From Candidatus Latescibacterota bacterium (GTDB lineage: Bacteria > Latescibacterota > UBA2968 > UBA8231), in the NCBI GenBank assembly GCA_020852055.1, contig JADZBP010000002.1, positions 1 through 40,234 on the forward strand: a DNA stretch of 40,234 bases, read 5' to 3'. The notes beneath the pieces were generated by a model. That model ran no database searches. It saw only the letters and a program-made list of their open reading frames with translations, and was not told the DNA's origin. Both the position numbers and the translations under genes were made by a program. This document shows positions 32,298-40,234 of the stretch, one piece after another; positions within the stretch are counted from its first letter, which is position 1; every line of letters begins with the position of its first letter.

Positions 32298-32325
32298 GAG
32301 TCGGAGGGGATACGGCTCTCCTTTA
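32298..32325 (-). promoter_or_regulatory. Weak candidate sigma-28 promoter of fliC5
   Basis: TAAAGGAG at 32325-32318, then TCCGACTC at 32305-32298 with a 16-nt spacer from TAAA; only CCGA of the -10 is conserved. A TCCCC/GGGGA stem (32287-32299) follows. An alternative sigma-70-like pair, TTGAAA-N17-TAGAAA, lies near 32405-32377 on the same strand. The 278-nt gap 32240-32517 also has a TGCTTG/CAAGCA stem near 32390-32409 and no clear terminator for the upstream glycosyltransferase. Confidence 0.3.
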
Positions 32326-32517
32326 AGCAAGCTCTGTGCCATCTCGCTCACAGCGGAGCCAGATCCTTCACAAGTCGTTTCTATTAAGATGCTTGGGGTA
32401 TTTCAAGCAATTGCCACTCCACCGGGGATACCAGGGGGGGATGGCCGGGAAACAGGAGAAAGATTTGAGGAGGGGCTGGAAGAATTGACCGGTGGCGGGT
32501 GAGGCGGGCAGTGCGGG

Positions 32518-35500
32518 TCAGACCGGGCCGGACGGGTTGCCGGCGGCGGCTTTGCGGCTCTGTTCGTAACACATGCGCGCTGCTTCCTCTACTCCCAGTT
32601 TGCGGTAGCAGTCCCCCAGGGCCCCGAAGGTCGAGGCATCCTGCGGCTCTAGCTGGAGTGCCACCTCGAATTGGGCGATGGCCTTCCAGTAGGCGCCCTG
32701 GTGGAAGAAAAGTTGCCCCAGGCAGCGGCGGGCTTCGAGGCACCGGCCATCCAGTACCAGCGCGATGCCAAAGGCGTATTCGGCACACTTGTGCAATTGC
32801 CGGCCGACCAGGGTCGCCCCCAGGCGCACAAAGGCGCGGGCAGCCGCCGGCTGGTCGGCCAACTCCCCGGCCTGGCCCTGGTCAAAGGAGGCCAGGATCT
32901 CGGTGGCCAGGCCGTGGTCCCAACGGCCCTGGGCCGCCACACTGGCCAGCAGCCCCAGATTGATGTCGAGCAACTGCGGGTCGCGGGCGCGCACCGCGGC
33001 GAAACTCTCCGCCGCCTCGGCATGGCGCCCTTCATCCATATATAGATGCCCCAGGTTGGCCAGGGCTTCGACGCCCTCGGGCTGCAACTGCGCCACCTGG
33101 CGGTAAAACCCTTCGGCCTCCTGGACCTGGCCGGCCCCCCTGGCCAGGAACCCGAGGTTGAGCAGCGAGGGAGCGTGCGCCGGATCGGCAGCCAACACCG
33201 CCAGAAATGCCTGCTTCGCCTCTGGCATCCGGCCCTCCTCCAGATGCAGCACCCCCATATTGAACAGGTGCTGGAGATTATCCGGATCTAGCTGGCGCGC
33301 CTCCTCGAGCACCTGCAGGGCTCTGGCCTTCCTGCCCAGGCTCTTGTGCAGTTGCGACAGCCCCCCCAGCGCCTCGCTGCGCCGCGCCACCGGCACCTGG
33401 GCGGCCTGGAGGTAGGCTTCCTCCGCCTGGTCCCACTGCCCCAGTCCCTGGTGGGCCTGGGCCCGGAGCAGGTGCGCCGAATAACGTACATCTAATTGAT
33501 CGATGGGAAAGAAGGTGTGCTGCGAGCCGCTGTCCAGCACAGCCCGGGCGTACGTCCCGGCCTCGGCGAAACGCTGCAGCCGCAGATAGATCTCGGCCAG
33601 GCTCAATTTGGTGAGGATATAGTCGGGATCGACCTCCTCGGCCTTTTTGATGGACTCCAGGGCCCGGGGGTACTCCTTCATCTTCAGATAGGTCCGCCCC
33701 AGGAAGAGCAAGGCCGTGGTGTAGACCACGAAGTTGTGGTCTGCCAGGCAGGTACTCTCTTCGATGATGGCGCGATAGGCGGCCTCGGCCTCGGCCAGCC
33801 GCCCGGTGGTGTGATAGGTCAGGGCCACGTGGGACCGGACGATATAGTCCCCCGGATGGGTTTCGAGCCACCGCTCCATGATTCCGAGATAGCGGTCTTT
33901 TTTGGCCTTCACCACCTCGGGGGTGGGATATCCCGTGTGGGTGACCCGCACCTGGGTGGGCACCATCTCCACCCCGAGCCGAGCCAGCGAGGGGGTGATC
34001 TGCTCGTGGATGGGCATCTCGAAACAGACCCCGGGCAGATTGGGGAAGAGCCGCATCTGCAGGCAGGAGACGTGTTCGTACCCGCGGTCGTCGAGCAGGA
34101 AGAAATAACCCTTGTCCCGGCCGCGGGTCAGCAGGTGGCGGACTTGGACATGGTACTCCGCCGGCAACAGGTCGTCGGCATCCAGCCACAGGAGCCAGTC
34201 GCCGGTGGCCAGTGACAGGGAATGGTTGCGGGCGGCGGCAAAATCGTCGCACCAGGCGAAGTGCCCCAGGACCGCCCCGTACGCCTTGGCGATCTCCTCA
34301 GTCCCGTCGGTGGACCCGGTGTCCACCACCACCAGCTCGTCGACCAGCCCCTTCACACTCTCGAGGCAGTTGGCCAGGCGGTGGGCCTCGTTGCGCACGA
34401 TCATACACAGGGTGAGCCGCGGCCGCGCCCCTTCCCCGCCCGCCAGCGCCCTCGGAGCCGCGCTTTCGCGCTCCAGGTTGGCCAGCGCTTCGGCCGCCTC
34501 GGGCTGGTGGGACGAGATGTGCCCCGCCGCTTCGAAGGCCGCCCGTGCCTCCGCGATACGCCCCAGGCCCTGATAACACTGCCCGAGGAAGAACTGGGCC
34601 GAATAACGGATCACCTGCAGGTCGAGGGGGAAGTTGGCATCCACCTGTCCGTCGAGGGCTGCCTGCAGGGGCGTCAGGGCCGCCGAGAACTGCCCCAGCT
34701 TGGTGCGCACATCCCCCAGGGAAAGGTTGGCCAGCACCTCGTCGGGCTGCAGGCCCCGGGCCATTTCGAGCTGGGCAGCCGCCTCGGCCCAGGCGCCCTC
34801 GACGATCAGGCAGCGGCCGTGGAACACCGCCGCCAGCCGGTAGACCGAGGCGGGCTCCACCGCAGCGGGGCCGGCGGCGAGGATACGGGCGAAGTACTGC
34901 CTGGCCCGCGCGGTATCCTGGTTGCTGTAAAAGGTATGGCCGATGCGGAAGCAGATGTCCCAATCCTCCGGCCGGCGCGCCAGCCATTCCTCCATCAAGC
35001 GCAGGTAGTACCCTTTTTTGTGGCGTACCTGTTCGGCAGTGGCATAACCGGTGTGCCGCACCTGCACCGGGGCCACCCGCAGGGGAATGCCCGCCCGGCG
35101 CAGGCCGGCCAGCACGTGTTCGTGCACCGGGCGCTCGAAGCGCACCTCGGGGTGGCGCGGGAACATCTTGATCTGGAGAAAGGAGGTCCGGTCGCCGCCT
35201 TCGTTGGCCAGGGTGAAAAAGAAGGCCTGGTCCGGGGGTTGCCGCTTGAGGGCAAGCACCTGGTCCAGATCGGCGGGCCGCAGGTAATCGTCGGCATCGA
35301 GCCACAGGACCCACTCCCCCGTGGCCAGGTCGAGGGCGGCGTTGCGGGCGGCGGCGAAATCGTCCCGCCAGGCAAAGGCCCCCAGGCGGGCGCCGAAACT
35401 GCGGGCGATCTCCACGGTGCGGTCGGTGGAACCGGTGTCCACCACGATCAGTTCGTCGGCCGCCGCGCGCACACTTTCGAGGCACCTGGCCAGCACCGCC

Positions 35501-36582
35501 TCCTCATTGCGGGCGATGATACAGACACTCAGGCGGCCCCCGCCCTGGTCGCGGTCCTGGAGGCGGGCCAGGTTCTGGCGCAGGACCTGGTTGTCGGGAG
35601 CCAGGGCCAGGCCCCGTTGGTACAAGGGCAGCGCCTCGCTGGGGCGGCCCTGCTTTTCGAGCAGGTTGCCGGCGTTGTTGAGGGCCTGATACGACCGGGG
35701 GAACCGGGTGAGGATCTGCTGATAGGCTTCGAGGGCCTCGCCCCCTCGCCCCAGGCGGGCGAGCAGATCGGCGCGCACCAGCAGGGCCAGCTCTTCCTCG
35801 AGATAGAGCACCTCGCCGCTGGCCCGGGCCAACCCGGCCAGGGTCTCTTCGATGGCCTGGAGCGCCTCGGGATGGCGGCCCGCATCCCGGTAGGCCAGGG
35901 CCAGTTCGTAGCGGGCGCGCAGGTCCCCCGGTTGCTGGCGGACCTTCTCCTCCCCTGCCTGCAGATAGTAGTCAGGGGAGCGTTTTTTCTCTGCATGCCC
36001 GTAGTGGTGCACCGGCACCGGGCAGTCCCCCACCTGGCCGCCCCGAGCCGCCACCGAGGCCTCGACCAGTTCGTGCACCGGGCCGGCAAAACGGATCTCC
36101 GGCCGCTGGCGCCACAGGCGCACCTTGGTGGTGGGAAACCAACCACGGTACTGCTGTTCCTCTGGGTAGTCACCCCGGCAAGGCACCCATCCGGCGAGAT
36201 TGGCCTGGTCGGCGTAGTTGCGGGTGGTCAGGCGGTAGGCCACGGGTCCACCGGCGCGCAGCAGGCGCCGCAGCCGCGGGTGATCGGCAGGGGAAAACAC
36301 CTCATCGCAGTCGAGGACCAGCACCCACTCGCCGGTGGCCTGTTCCAGGCCGTGGTTGCGCGCCGCCGCAAAATCCCCCTGCCAGGCAAAGTCCAGCACC
36401 TGGGCCCCGTGACGCCGGGCCACCTCGGCGGTGTGGTCGGCGGAACCGGTATCGACCACGATGATCTGGTCGACCAGCCCGCGCACACTCTGCAGGCATT
36501 GCTCGAGAAATACAGCCTCGTCGCGGGCGATCATACACAGCGAGAGGCGCGGCTGTCTGGCAGGCTTAGCCTTTTTTCCCAC
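32518..36582 (-). CDS. Triple-domain GT2 glycosyltransferase with TPR repeats
   Basis: A 1354-aa cytosolic protein with three GT-A (family 2) catalytic domains at about residues 12-200, 350-525 and 721-905. Each has the nucleotide-sugar pattern VVDTGSTDxT, then DDFAAARN or a variant, and a DXD-type motif: LDCDE (91-93), LDADD (429-432) and LDADD (801-804). Domains 2 and 3 share a C-terminal HTGY; domain 1 has HHYGHAEKK instead. TPR-like repeats lie between domains (about 220-345 and 540-700) and fill residues ~915-1354. TPR-coupled GT2 enzymes often modify proteins. The flagellin next door makes filament glycosylation likely but unproven. The start is GTG (36582), with GGAG 7 nt upstream and 17 nt overlap with the preceding gene. 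Confidence 0.88.
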   Translation of the reverse strand: MGKKAKPARQPRLSLCMIARDEAVFLEQCLQSVRGLVDQIIVVDTGSADHTAEVARRHGAQVLDFAWQGDFAAARNHGLEQATGEWVLVLDCDEVFSPADHPRLRRLLRAGGPVAYRLTTRNYADQANLAGWVPCRGDYPEEQQYRGWFPTTKVRLWRQRPEIRFAGPVHELVEASVAARGGQVGDCPVPVHHYGHAEKKRSPDYYLQAGEEKVRQQPGDLRARYELALAYRDAGRHPEALQAIEETLAGLARASGEVLYLEEELALLVRADLLARLGRGGEALEAYQQILTRFPRSYQALNNAGNLLEKQGRPSEALPLYQRGLALAPDNQVLRQNLARLQDRDQGGGRLSVCIIARNEEAVLARCLESVRAAADELIVVDTGSTDRTVEIARSFGARLGAFAWRDDFAAARNAALDLATGEWVLWLDADDYLRPADLDQVLALKRQPPDQAFFFTLANEGGDRTSFLQIKMFPRHPEVRFERPVHEHVLAGLRRAGIPLRVAPVQVRHTGYATAEQVRHKKGYYLRLMEEWLARRPEDWDICFRIGHTFYSNQDTARARQYFARILAAGPAAVEPASVYRLAAVFHGRCLIVEGAWAEAAAQLEMARGLQPDEVLANLSLGDVRTKLGQFSAALTPLQAALDGQVDANFPLDLQVIRYSAQFFLGQCYQGLGRIAEARAAFEAAGHISSHQPEAAEALANLERESAAPRALAGGEGARPRLTLCMIVRNEAHRLANCLESVKGLVDELVVVDTGSTDGTEEIAKAYGAVLGHFAWCDDFAAARNHSLSLATGDWLLWLDADDLLPAEYHVQVRHLLTRGRDKGYFFLLDDRGYEHVSCLQMRLFPNLPGVCFEMPIHEQITPSLARLGVEMVPTQVRVTHTGYPTPEVVKAKKDRYLGIMERWLETHPGDYIVRSHVALTYHTTGRLAEAEAAYRAIIEESTCLADHNFVVYTTALLFLGRTYLKMKEYPRALESIKKAEEVDPDYILTKLSLAEIYLRLQRFAEAGTYARAVLDSGSQHTFFPIDQLDVRYSAHLLRAQAHQGLGQWDQAEEAYLQAAQVPVARRSEALGGLSQLHKSLGRKARALQVLEEARQLDPDNLQHLFNMGVLHLEEGRMPEAKQAFLAVLAADPAHAPSLLNLGFLARGAGQVQEAEGFYRQVAQLQPEGVEALANLGHLYMDEGRHAEAAESFAAVRARDPQLLDINLGLLASVAAQGRWDHGLATEILASFDQGQAGELADQPAAARAFVRLGATLVGRQLHKCAEYAFGIALVLDGRCLEARRCLGQLFFHQGAYWKAIAQFEVALQLEPQDASTFGALGDCYRKLGVEEAARMCYEQSRKAAAGNPSGPV

Positions 36583-39500
36583 CCGTCTGCTCCGCGATGG
36601 CCCCGGCCCGGGGGTGGTCGGGTTGGAAGGCGAGGACCTGCAGGGCTGCCTGGCGGCTGCCCTCGCGATCCCCCTGCTGCCAGAGCACCTCCGCCAACTG
36701 GGCGTGCAATTCCGCGTCCTCGGGGTGGCTGCCCAGGTGGTGGCGCAGCACGGCCTCTGCCTCGGCGGGCTGGCCGACCCGCAGGTGCAGCAAGGCCAGA
36801 TTGGCCACCAGCTCGCGGTTGGCCGGATCGAGTTTGGCCGCCTCCTTGAAGAACCCCAGCGCCTCCGGGGCGCGGCCCTGTTCCCAGGCCCAGACCCCCA
36901 GGTTGACGAGCGCCTCGGCGAAACACGGCTCCAGCTCGAGCGCCCGCCGGAAACTCGCCTCGGCCGCTGGCCATTGCCGGGCCTTGCTCTGCACCAGGCC
37001 CAGATAGTTGTGCGCCATACACGAATCCGGATCGAGTTCCACCAGCCGGGCGATGACCTCTGCGGCCTCGGTGGGTTTGCCCTGTTCGACCAGCACATCG
37101 GCCCAGACCAGGATGGCCTCGACAAAATCCGGTTTGGCGGCCACGGCCTGTGCGCAGACCCGCAGCGCCTCCTCCCACTGGCGCGCCTCGCGGTAGCGGT
37201 CGGCCTCCTCCAGCCATAACACCGCCTGCCACTCGGCGGCGCGTTCCTGCTGCGCCCCCCACCGGGCGGCGGCCTCGGGCAGCGCCACCCTGCCGTGCAC
37301 GGCGACCTCGAGGCCCTGGCGGCGGCAGCAGCGCAGAAAATTGGCCAGGACCGCCGGCCCGGCGAAGGCCTCGTCGAAACCGCCCGCCGCCGCCACGGCC
37401 GCCACCCGGACCACCATTACCGCCGGGCAGAGGTAGGGCTGAAGCGTCAGTCCCGGCGCGGCCCCGGCGGCCGCCGGACCGATGGCGCCCAGTTCGGGGC
37501 GGCGGTCGAGTTCGGCCACCAGGTGCTGCAGCAGCTCTGCCGGCCAGGCCAGGCCACCCCAGACAATGGCCAGGTACTCGGCGGACACCTGCCGGCGGGT
37601 GTGCTCCAGTTGCGTTCCCAGGTCGCCCTCGTCCAGTAGCAGGGAATGGACCGCCCCGGTCGCCCAGGTGATTGCCGGACCCTCGCCCAGCCGGATCAGG
37701 TCGGCCTTCAAGGGCGCACTTGCCGGCGGGGCCGGGCGGTCGACCAGTTCCTCCAGCACCTGGCGGGCCCGCTGTGCCGCCCGCTCCCAGGTGAACTGGG
37801 TGCGGATATGGCGGCTGGCCACCTGGCCCCTCTGACGGGCGGCCTCTGGCGCGGCGAACACCTGGCGCAGCTGGCTTTTTAATCCCTCCAGATCCGGCTC
37901 GAGCAGCCAGGCCGGGCCCGCCGTCTCCTGCTCGAAACGCACCTGGCGCCGCTGGGACTCGACCCAGTACCCCGCGTCCTCGGGGCAGAAGTCGTCGCAG
38001 GCCCCGCCGCGGGTGAGAATCGCGGGCAAGCCGCAGGCCAGGGCCTCGGCCACGGGCAACCCGAAGCCTTCCCCCCGGTACGGGTGCACCAGGCAGTCGC
38101 AGGCCGCGTAGAGGCGCGGCAGGTCGGCACCGGGCAGGTCCTCGGGGAGGTAGAGGATCTCGGGATTAGCCGGATCCTGCTGGAGTCTGCGGATCTGCTC
38201 CCCGGCATTCTGGTTCCGGTAGAAGGTCTGCACCCCCATGTCCTTGATGACCAGACAGACCTCGTCGCTGGCGGCGAAGGTGCGACAGTAGGCCTCGAGC
38301 AACAGATCGATGCCCTTGCGGAACAGGGTGCCGCCGACAAAGAGGAACTTGAAGCGTTTGGCGGTCACCAGCGGCAGCGGTTCCAGGCCGGGGCGGAAGC
38401 GCTCGGGGTCCACCCCCAGCGGCACCACCCTCACCTTCTCTGCCGGCACCCCGCTGTCCAGATAACACTGGCGCACATAGCGGGTGTAGGCCCACACCTG
38501 ATCGACCTGTTGTAGCGGCTCCAGCCAGGCGCTGGGGATGCGCCCGAACTCCCAGGGCTGGATCAGGATCAGTTTGCCGCTGGCGGGCCGGCGGAAATCC
38601 GGCGGCCAGCGGTGGCGCAGGTGGAAATCCACCCCCCCTTCCAGGCCCGCCCCGAGGCGCGGGGCCAGGGGGGCGAAACGCGGGTCCTCCCCGGCGCCGA
38701 ACTGCGCCGGCTCGCTGGGGATCAGGCCCAGTTCCATACCGCCGCCCAGCAGGGCCAGCACCAGCTCGCGGTTGGCGTGGGCCAGGCTCGAGTGCACCAG
38801 GAAGGCGCCCTCCCAGTTGCCGCGCAGCGGCCGAGCCGCCGCAGGAACCCGCGTTGCGAGGGTGAAATGCCCCTCGGCGTCGAAGCAATGGCCCCATTGC
38901 TGCTGGAAGCGGTGCAGATTCTCCCGCACCCGGTCGAAACGCCCCTCGCTGGCCCCCTCGTGGTGTTCCACCACACAATCCGGGCAGTAGACCACCCGGT
39001 ACCCGGCCTGCCGTATCCTCAGGCACAGGTCCACATCCTCCACCCCGTTGACGTAGGCCGTGTCCAGTCCTCCCCGTGCCACAAAAAGCTCGCGGCGCAC
39101 CAGCATACACGCCCCGGTCACCATGTCGAGGTCGCGCTGCACCAGCACCCGCGGGTCATCGCCGGCAGCGCCTCGGTACACGTGTTCTGGCATGCCGGCG
39201 ACCATCTCCAGGCCGGCATGCTGGATCTTGCCGGTGCCCGGATAGAGCAGGCGCGCCCCCACCACCCCGATCCGGGGGTCGCTGTCGGCCAAGCGCACCA
39301 GGGCCTCGAGCCAACCCGGTTGCGGCACGGTGTCGTTGTTGAGCAGGATCACGTACTCGCCGGCTGCCGCCTCCACCCCCTGGTTGCAGGCACGCGCAAA
39401 CCCCTGGTTCTGGTCGTTGCGCACCACCCGGATATCCCCCTCAAAGGCGTGTAACAGATAGGAGGTCCAGTCGGTGGAACCGTTGTCCACCGCCAGCACC

Positions 39501-40234
39501 TCGTAATCCGGGTCGGTGCCGGTGTTGCGGGCTATGGCCATCAGGCACTGCTCGGTCAACTCGGCCTTGTTGAAGAGCGGGATGACGATGCTGACCCGCA
39601 CCTCGCCGGCAGGTGCTATCGGCGGAGCCGGAGCCGGCTCCTGACGGGGCGGGGCGCTGGCAAGGGGCGGGGACAGCGGCGCCTTGCGCACGGCGCGGAA
39701 GAGATACTGCACCACCCGCGATTCCTCTCGGAGCGTCTCGGCGTCCCCACCCAGGGCGGCCACCGCCTGGACGAAGGGTTCCATGGCCGGGGCTGGCGGC
39801 GAGGCCGAGGCGGAGATCTCCTCCGCGTGCAGGCCCAGCCTTTCGAGCAACTGGGCGATCTCAGTGCGGGTGAAGAAACGCAGATGGGTGCGGTCGAGCA
39901 GCCCCTCGTCGCGGTACTGCCAGCGACCGTTGACCATCAACTCCAGCATCACCGACTGATGGCGGATATTGGGGATGGAGCAGACCAGGCAGCCGGCAGG
40001 GCTCAGGTACTCCAGCAAACGGCGCAACACCGCCTCGGGGTCGCGCAGGTGTTCGAGCACATCGCCCAGCACCACGCAGTCGAAATGACCCGCCCCGTAA
40101 GGCAGGAACTCCAGCTCCTCGATGCTGCCCTCGATCACCCGCGCCAGGTGGTTCCGAGCCAGGGCGGCGGCGCGGGCATTGATCTCCACCCCCACCACCT
40201 CGGTGCCCGGCTGCCTTTCCTGCAGGTGGCGCCC
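36566..40234 (-). CDS. Methyltransferase-GT2-GT4-TPR mosaic glycosyltransferase (5' end outside window)
   Basis: The open frame continues past the window edge, so the N-terminus is missing; at least 1222 codons are present. In order, counted from the GTG at 40198: the later part of a class I SAM methyltransferase (VVGVEIN, VLGDVLEHLRDP, to ~170); a GT2 domain (RVSIVIPLFNKAELTEQC, VDNGSTDWTS, LLNNDT near 288, to ~440); a GT4-like domain (~540-830; VPLGVDPERFRPG, FLFVGGTLFRKGIDL, HPYRGEGFGLPVAEALACG); a degenerate GT2-like piece lacking the VDNGS and DXD motifs (~835-1005; GAIGP, GGFDEAFAG); and TPRs to the end. It resembles SpsA/RfbF-type proteins that build glycan chains. The downstream gene overlaps by 17 nt, so the two giants are cotranslated. 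Confidence 0.88.
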   Translation of the reverse strand, partial: GRHLQERQPGTEVVGVEINARAAALARNHLARVIEGSIEELEFLPYGAGHFDCVVLGDVLEHLRDPEAVLRRLLEYLSPAGCLVCSIPNIRHQSVMLELMVNGRWQYRDEGLLDRTHLRFFTRTEIAQLLERLGLHAEEISASASPPAPAMEPFVQAVAALGGDAETLREESRVVQYLFRAVRKAPLSPPLASAPPRQEPAPAPPIAPAGEVRVSIVIPLFNKAELTEQCLMAIARNTGTDPDYEVLAVDNGSTDWTSYLLHAFEGDIRVVRNDQNQGFARACNQGVEAAAGEYVILLNNDTVPQPGWLEALVRLADSDPRIGVVGARLLYPGTGKIQHAGLEMVAGMPEHVYRGAAGDDPRVLVQRDLDMVTGACMLVRRELFVARGGLDTAYVNGVEDVDLCLRIRQAGYRVVYCPDCVVEHHEGASEGRFDRVRENLHRFQQQWGHCFDAEGHFTLATRVPAAARPLRGNWEGAFLVHSSLAHANRELVLALLGGGMELGLIPSEPAQFGAGEDPRFAPLAPRLGAGLEGGVDFHLRHRWPPDFRRPASGKLILIQPWEFGRIPSAWLEPLQQVDQVWAYTRYVRQCYLDSGVPAEKVRVVPLGVDPERFRPGLEPLPLVTAKRFKFLFVGGTLFRKGIDLLLEAYCRTFAASDEVCLVIKDMGVQTFYRNQNAGEQIRRLQQDPANPEILYLPEDLPGADLPRLYAACDCLVHPYRGEGFGLPVAEALACGLPAILTRGGACDDFCPEDAGYWVESQRRQVRFEQETAGPAWLLEPDLEGLKSQLRQVFAAPEAARQRGQVASRHIRTQFTWERAAQRARQVLEELVDRPAPPASAPLKADLIRLGEGPAITWATGAVHSLLLDEGDLGTQLEHTRRQVSAEYLAIVWGGLAWPAELLQHLVAELDRRPELGAIGPAAAGAAPGLTLQPYLCPAVMVVRVAAVAAAGGFDEAFAGPAVLANFLRCCRRQGLEVAVHGRVALPEAAARWGAQQERAAEWQAVLWLEEADRYREARQWEEALRVCAQAVAAKPDFVEAILVWADVLVEQGKPTEAAEVIARLVELDPDSCMAHNYLGLVQSKARQWPAAEASFRRALELEPCFAEALVNLGVWAWEQGRAPEALGFFKEAAKLDPANRELVANLALLHLRVGQPAEAEAVLRHHLGSHPEDAELHAQLAEVLWQQGDREGSRQAALQVLAFQPDHPRAGAIAEQTGGKKG

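Noticed and set aside
32390-32425. A sigma-54-like TGGCA...TTG upstream of fliC5 on the minus strand.
   Set aside because: The downstream element is one base too close and lacks GC at -12.
34222-36849. An 875-codon open frame opposite the triple-GT2 gene.
   Set aside because: Antisense shadow of a GC-rich repeat gene. The minus frame contains three complete catalytic domains.
1-40234. Mobile elements, integrase, attachment repeats, CRISPR, tRNA or rRNA.
   Set aside because: No transposase or integrase frame, no regularly spaced repeats and no tRNA-like cloverleaf were seen by eye. The repeats present are internal to fliD, the TPR proteins and the flagellins.

Overview
This 40.2-kb, GC-rich window is bacterial chromosome that is densely coded, with most genes on the minus strand. 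The organism is a flagellated Gram-negative bacterium: it has flagellins, FliD, FliS, FlgM and FlaG, an apparent lipoprotein, and several sigma-28 type promoters. The order hrcA-grpE-dnaK-dnaJ, the prmA-rsmE pair and the RNase HII/YraN association resemble Desulfobacterota (Desulfuromonadia-like) genomes. That placement is an inference from gene content and is tentative. I see no rRNA, tRNA, CRISPR array, insertion sequence or phage gene.

Left part (1-7,000): queA is nearly complete at the left edge. Next come a flagellin on the minus strand (fliC1) and a divergent flagellin on the plus strand, separated by a 296-nt regulatory gap. A three-gene minus-strand unit follows, encoding a lipoprotein of the alpha/beta-hydrolase fold that lacks its nucleophile, a DPM1-like GT2 glycosyltransferase and a GT-C membrane glycosyltransferase.

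Middle housekeeping part (7,000-22,200): divergent promoters separate the lipoprotein unit from a fused double-ATPase ECF transporter subunit and pyrC. After these are an RNase HII-YraN fusion and a small exported protein of unknown function. The tightly overlapping operon prmA-rsmE-aroQ-(SH3/TPR membrane protein) comes next, then the stress operon hrcA-grpE-dnaK-dnaJ-mrp and a BadF/BadG-type sugar kinase. dnaJ has no ATG, GTG or TTG at the expected start, and an ATA codon sits exactly there.

Flagellar part (22,200-40,234): all genes are on the minus strand. In transcription order from the right they are a partial methyltransferase/GT2/GT4/TPR protein, a protein with three GT2 domains and TPRs, flagellins fliC5, fliC4 and fliC3, flaG, an unusually large fliD (1218 aa), fliS, a FliT-like gene and flgM. 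flgM ends at a strong intrinsic terminator. Convincing sigma-28 promoters precede fliC1, fliC3, fliC4 and flgM. The leaders of the flagellin mRNAs carry stem-loops at or near their predicted 5' ends.

The best candidate for an under-described system is the filament module: five non-identical flagellins, a repeat-expanded cap protein, an FlgM with two copies of its sigma-binding-like motif, and two giant multi-domain glycosyltransferases directly upstream. I infer that the glycosyltransferases modify flagellin or another surface glycan. The sequence shows proximity and domain content, not the substrate.
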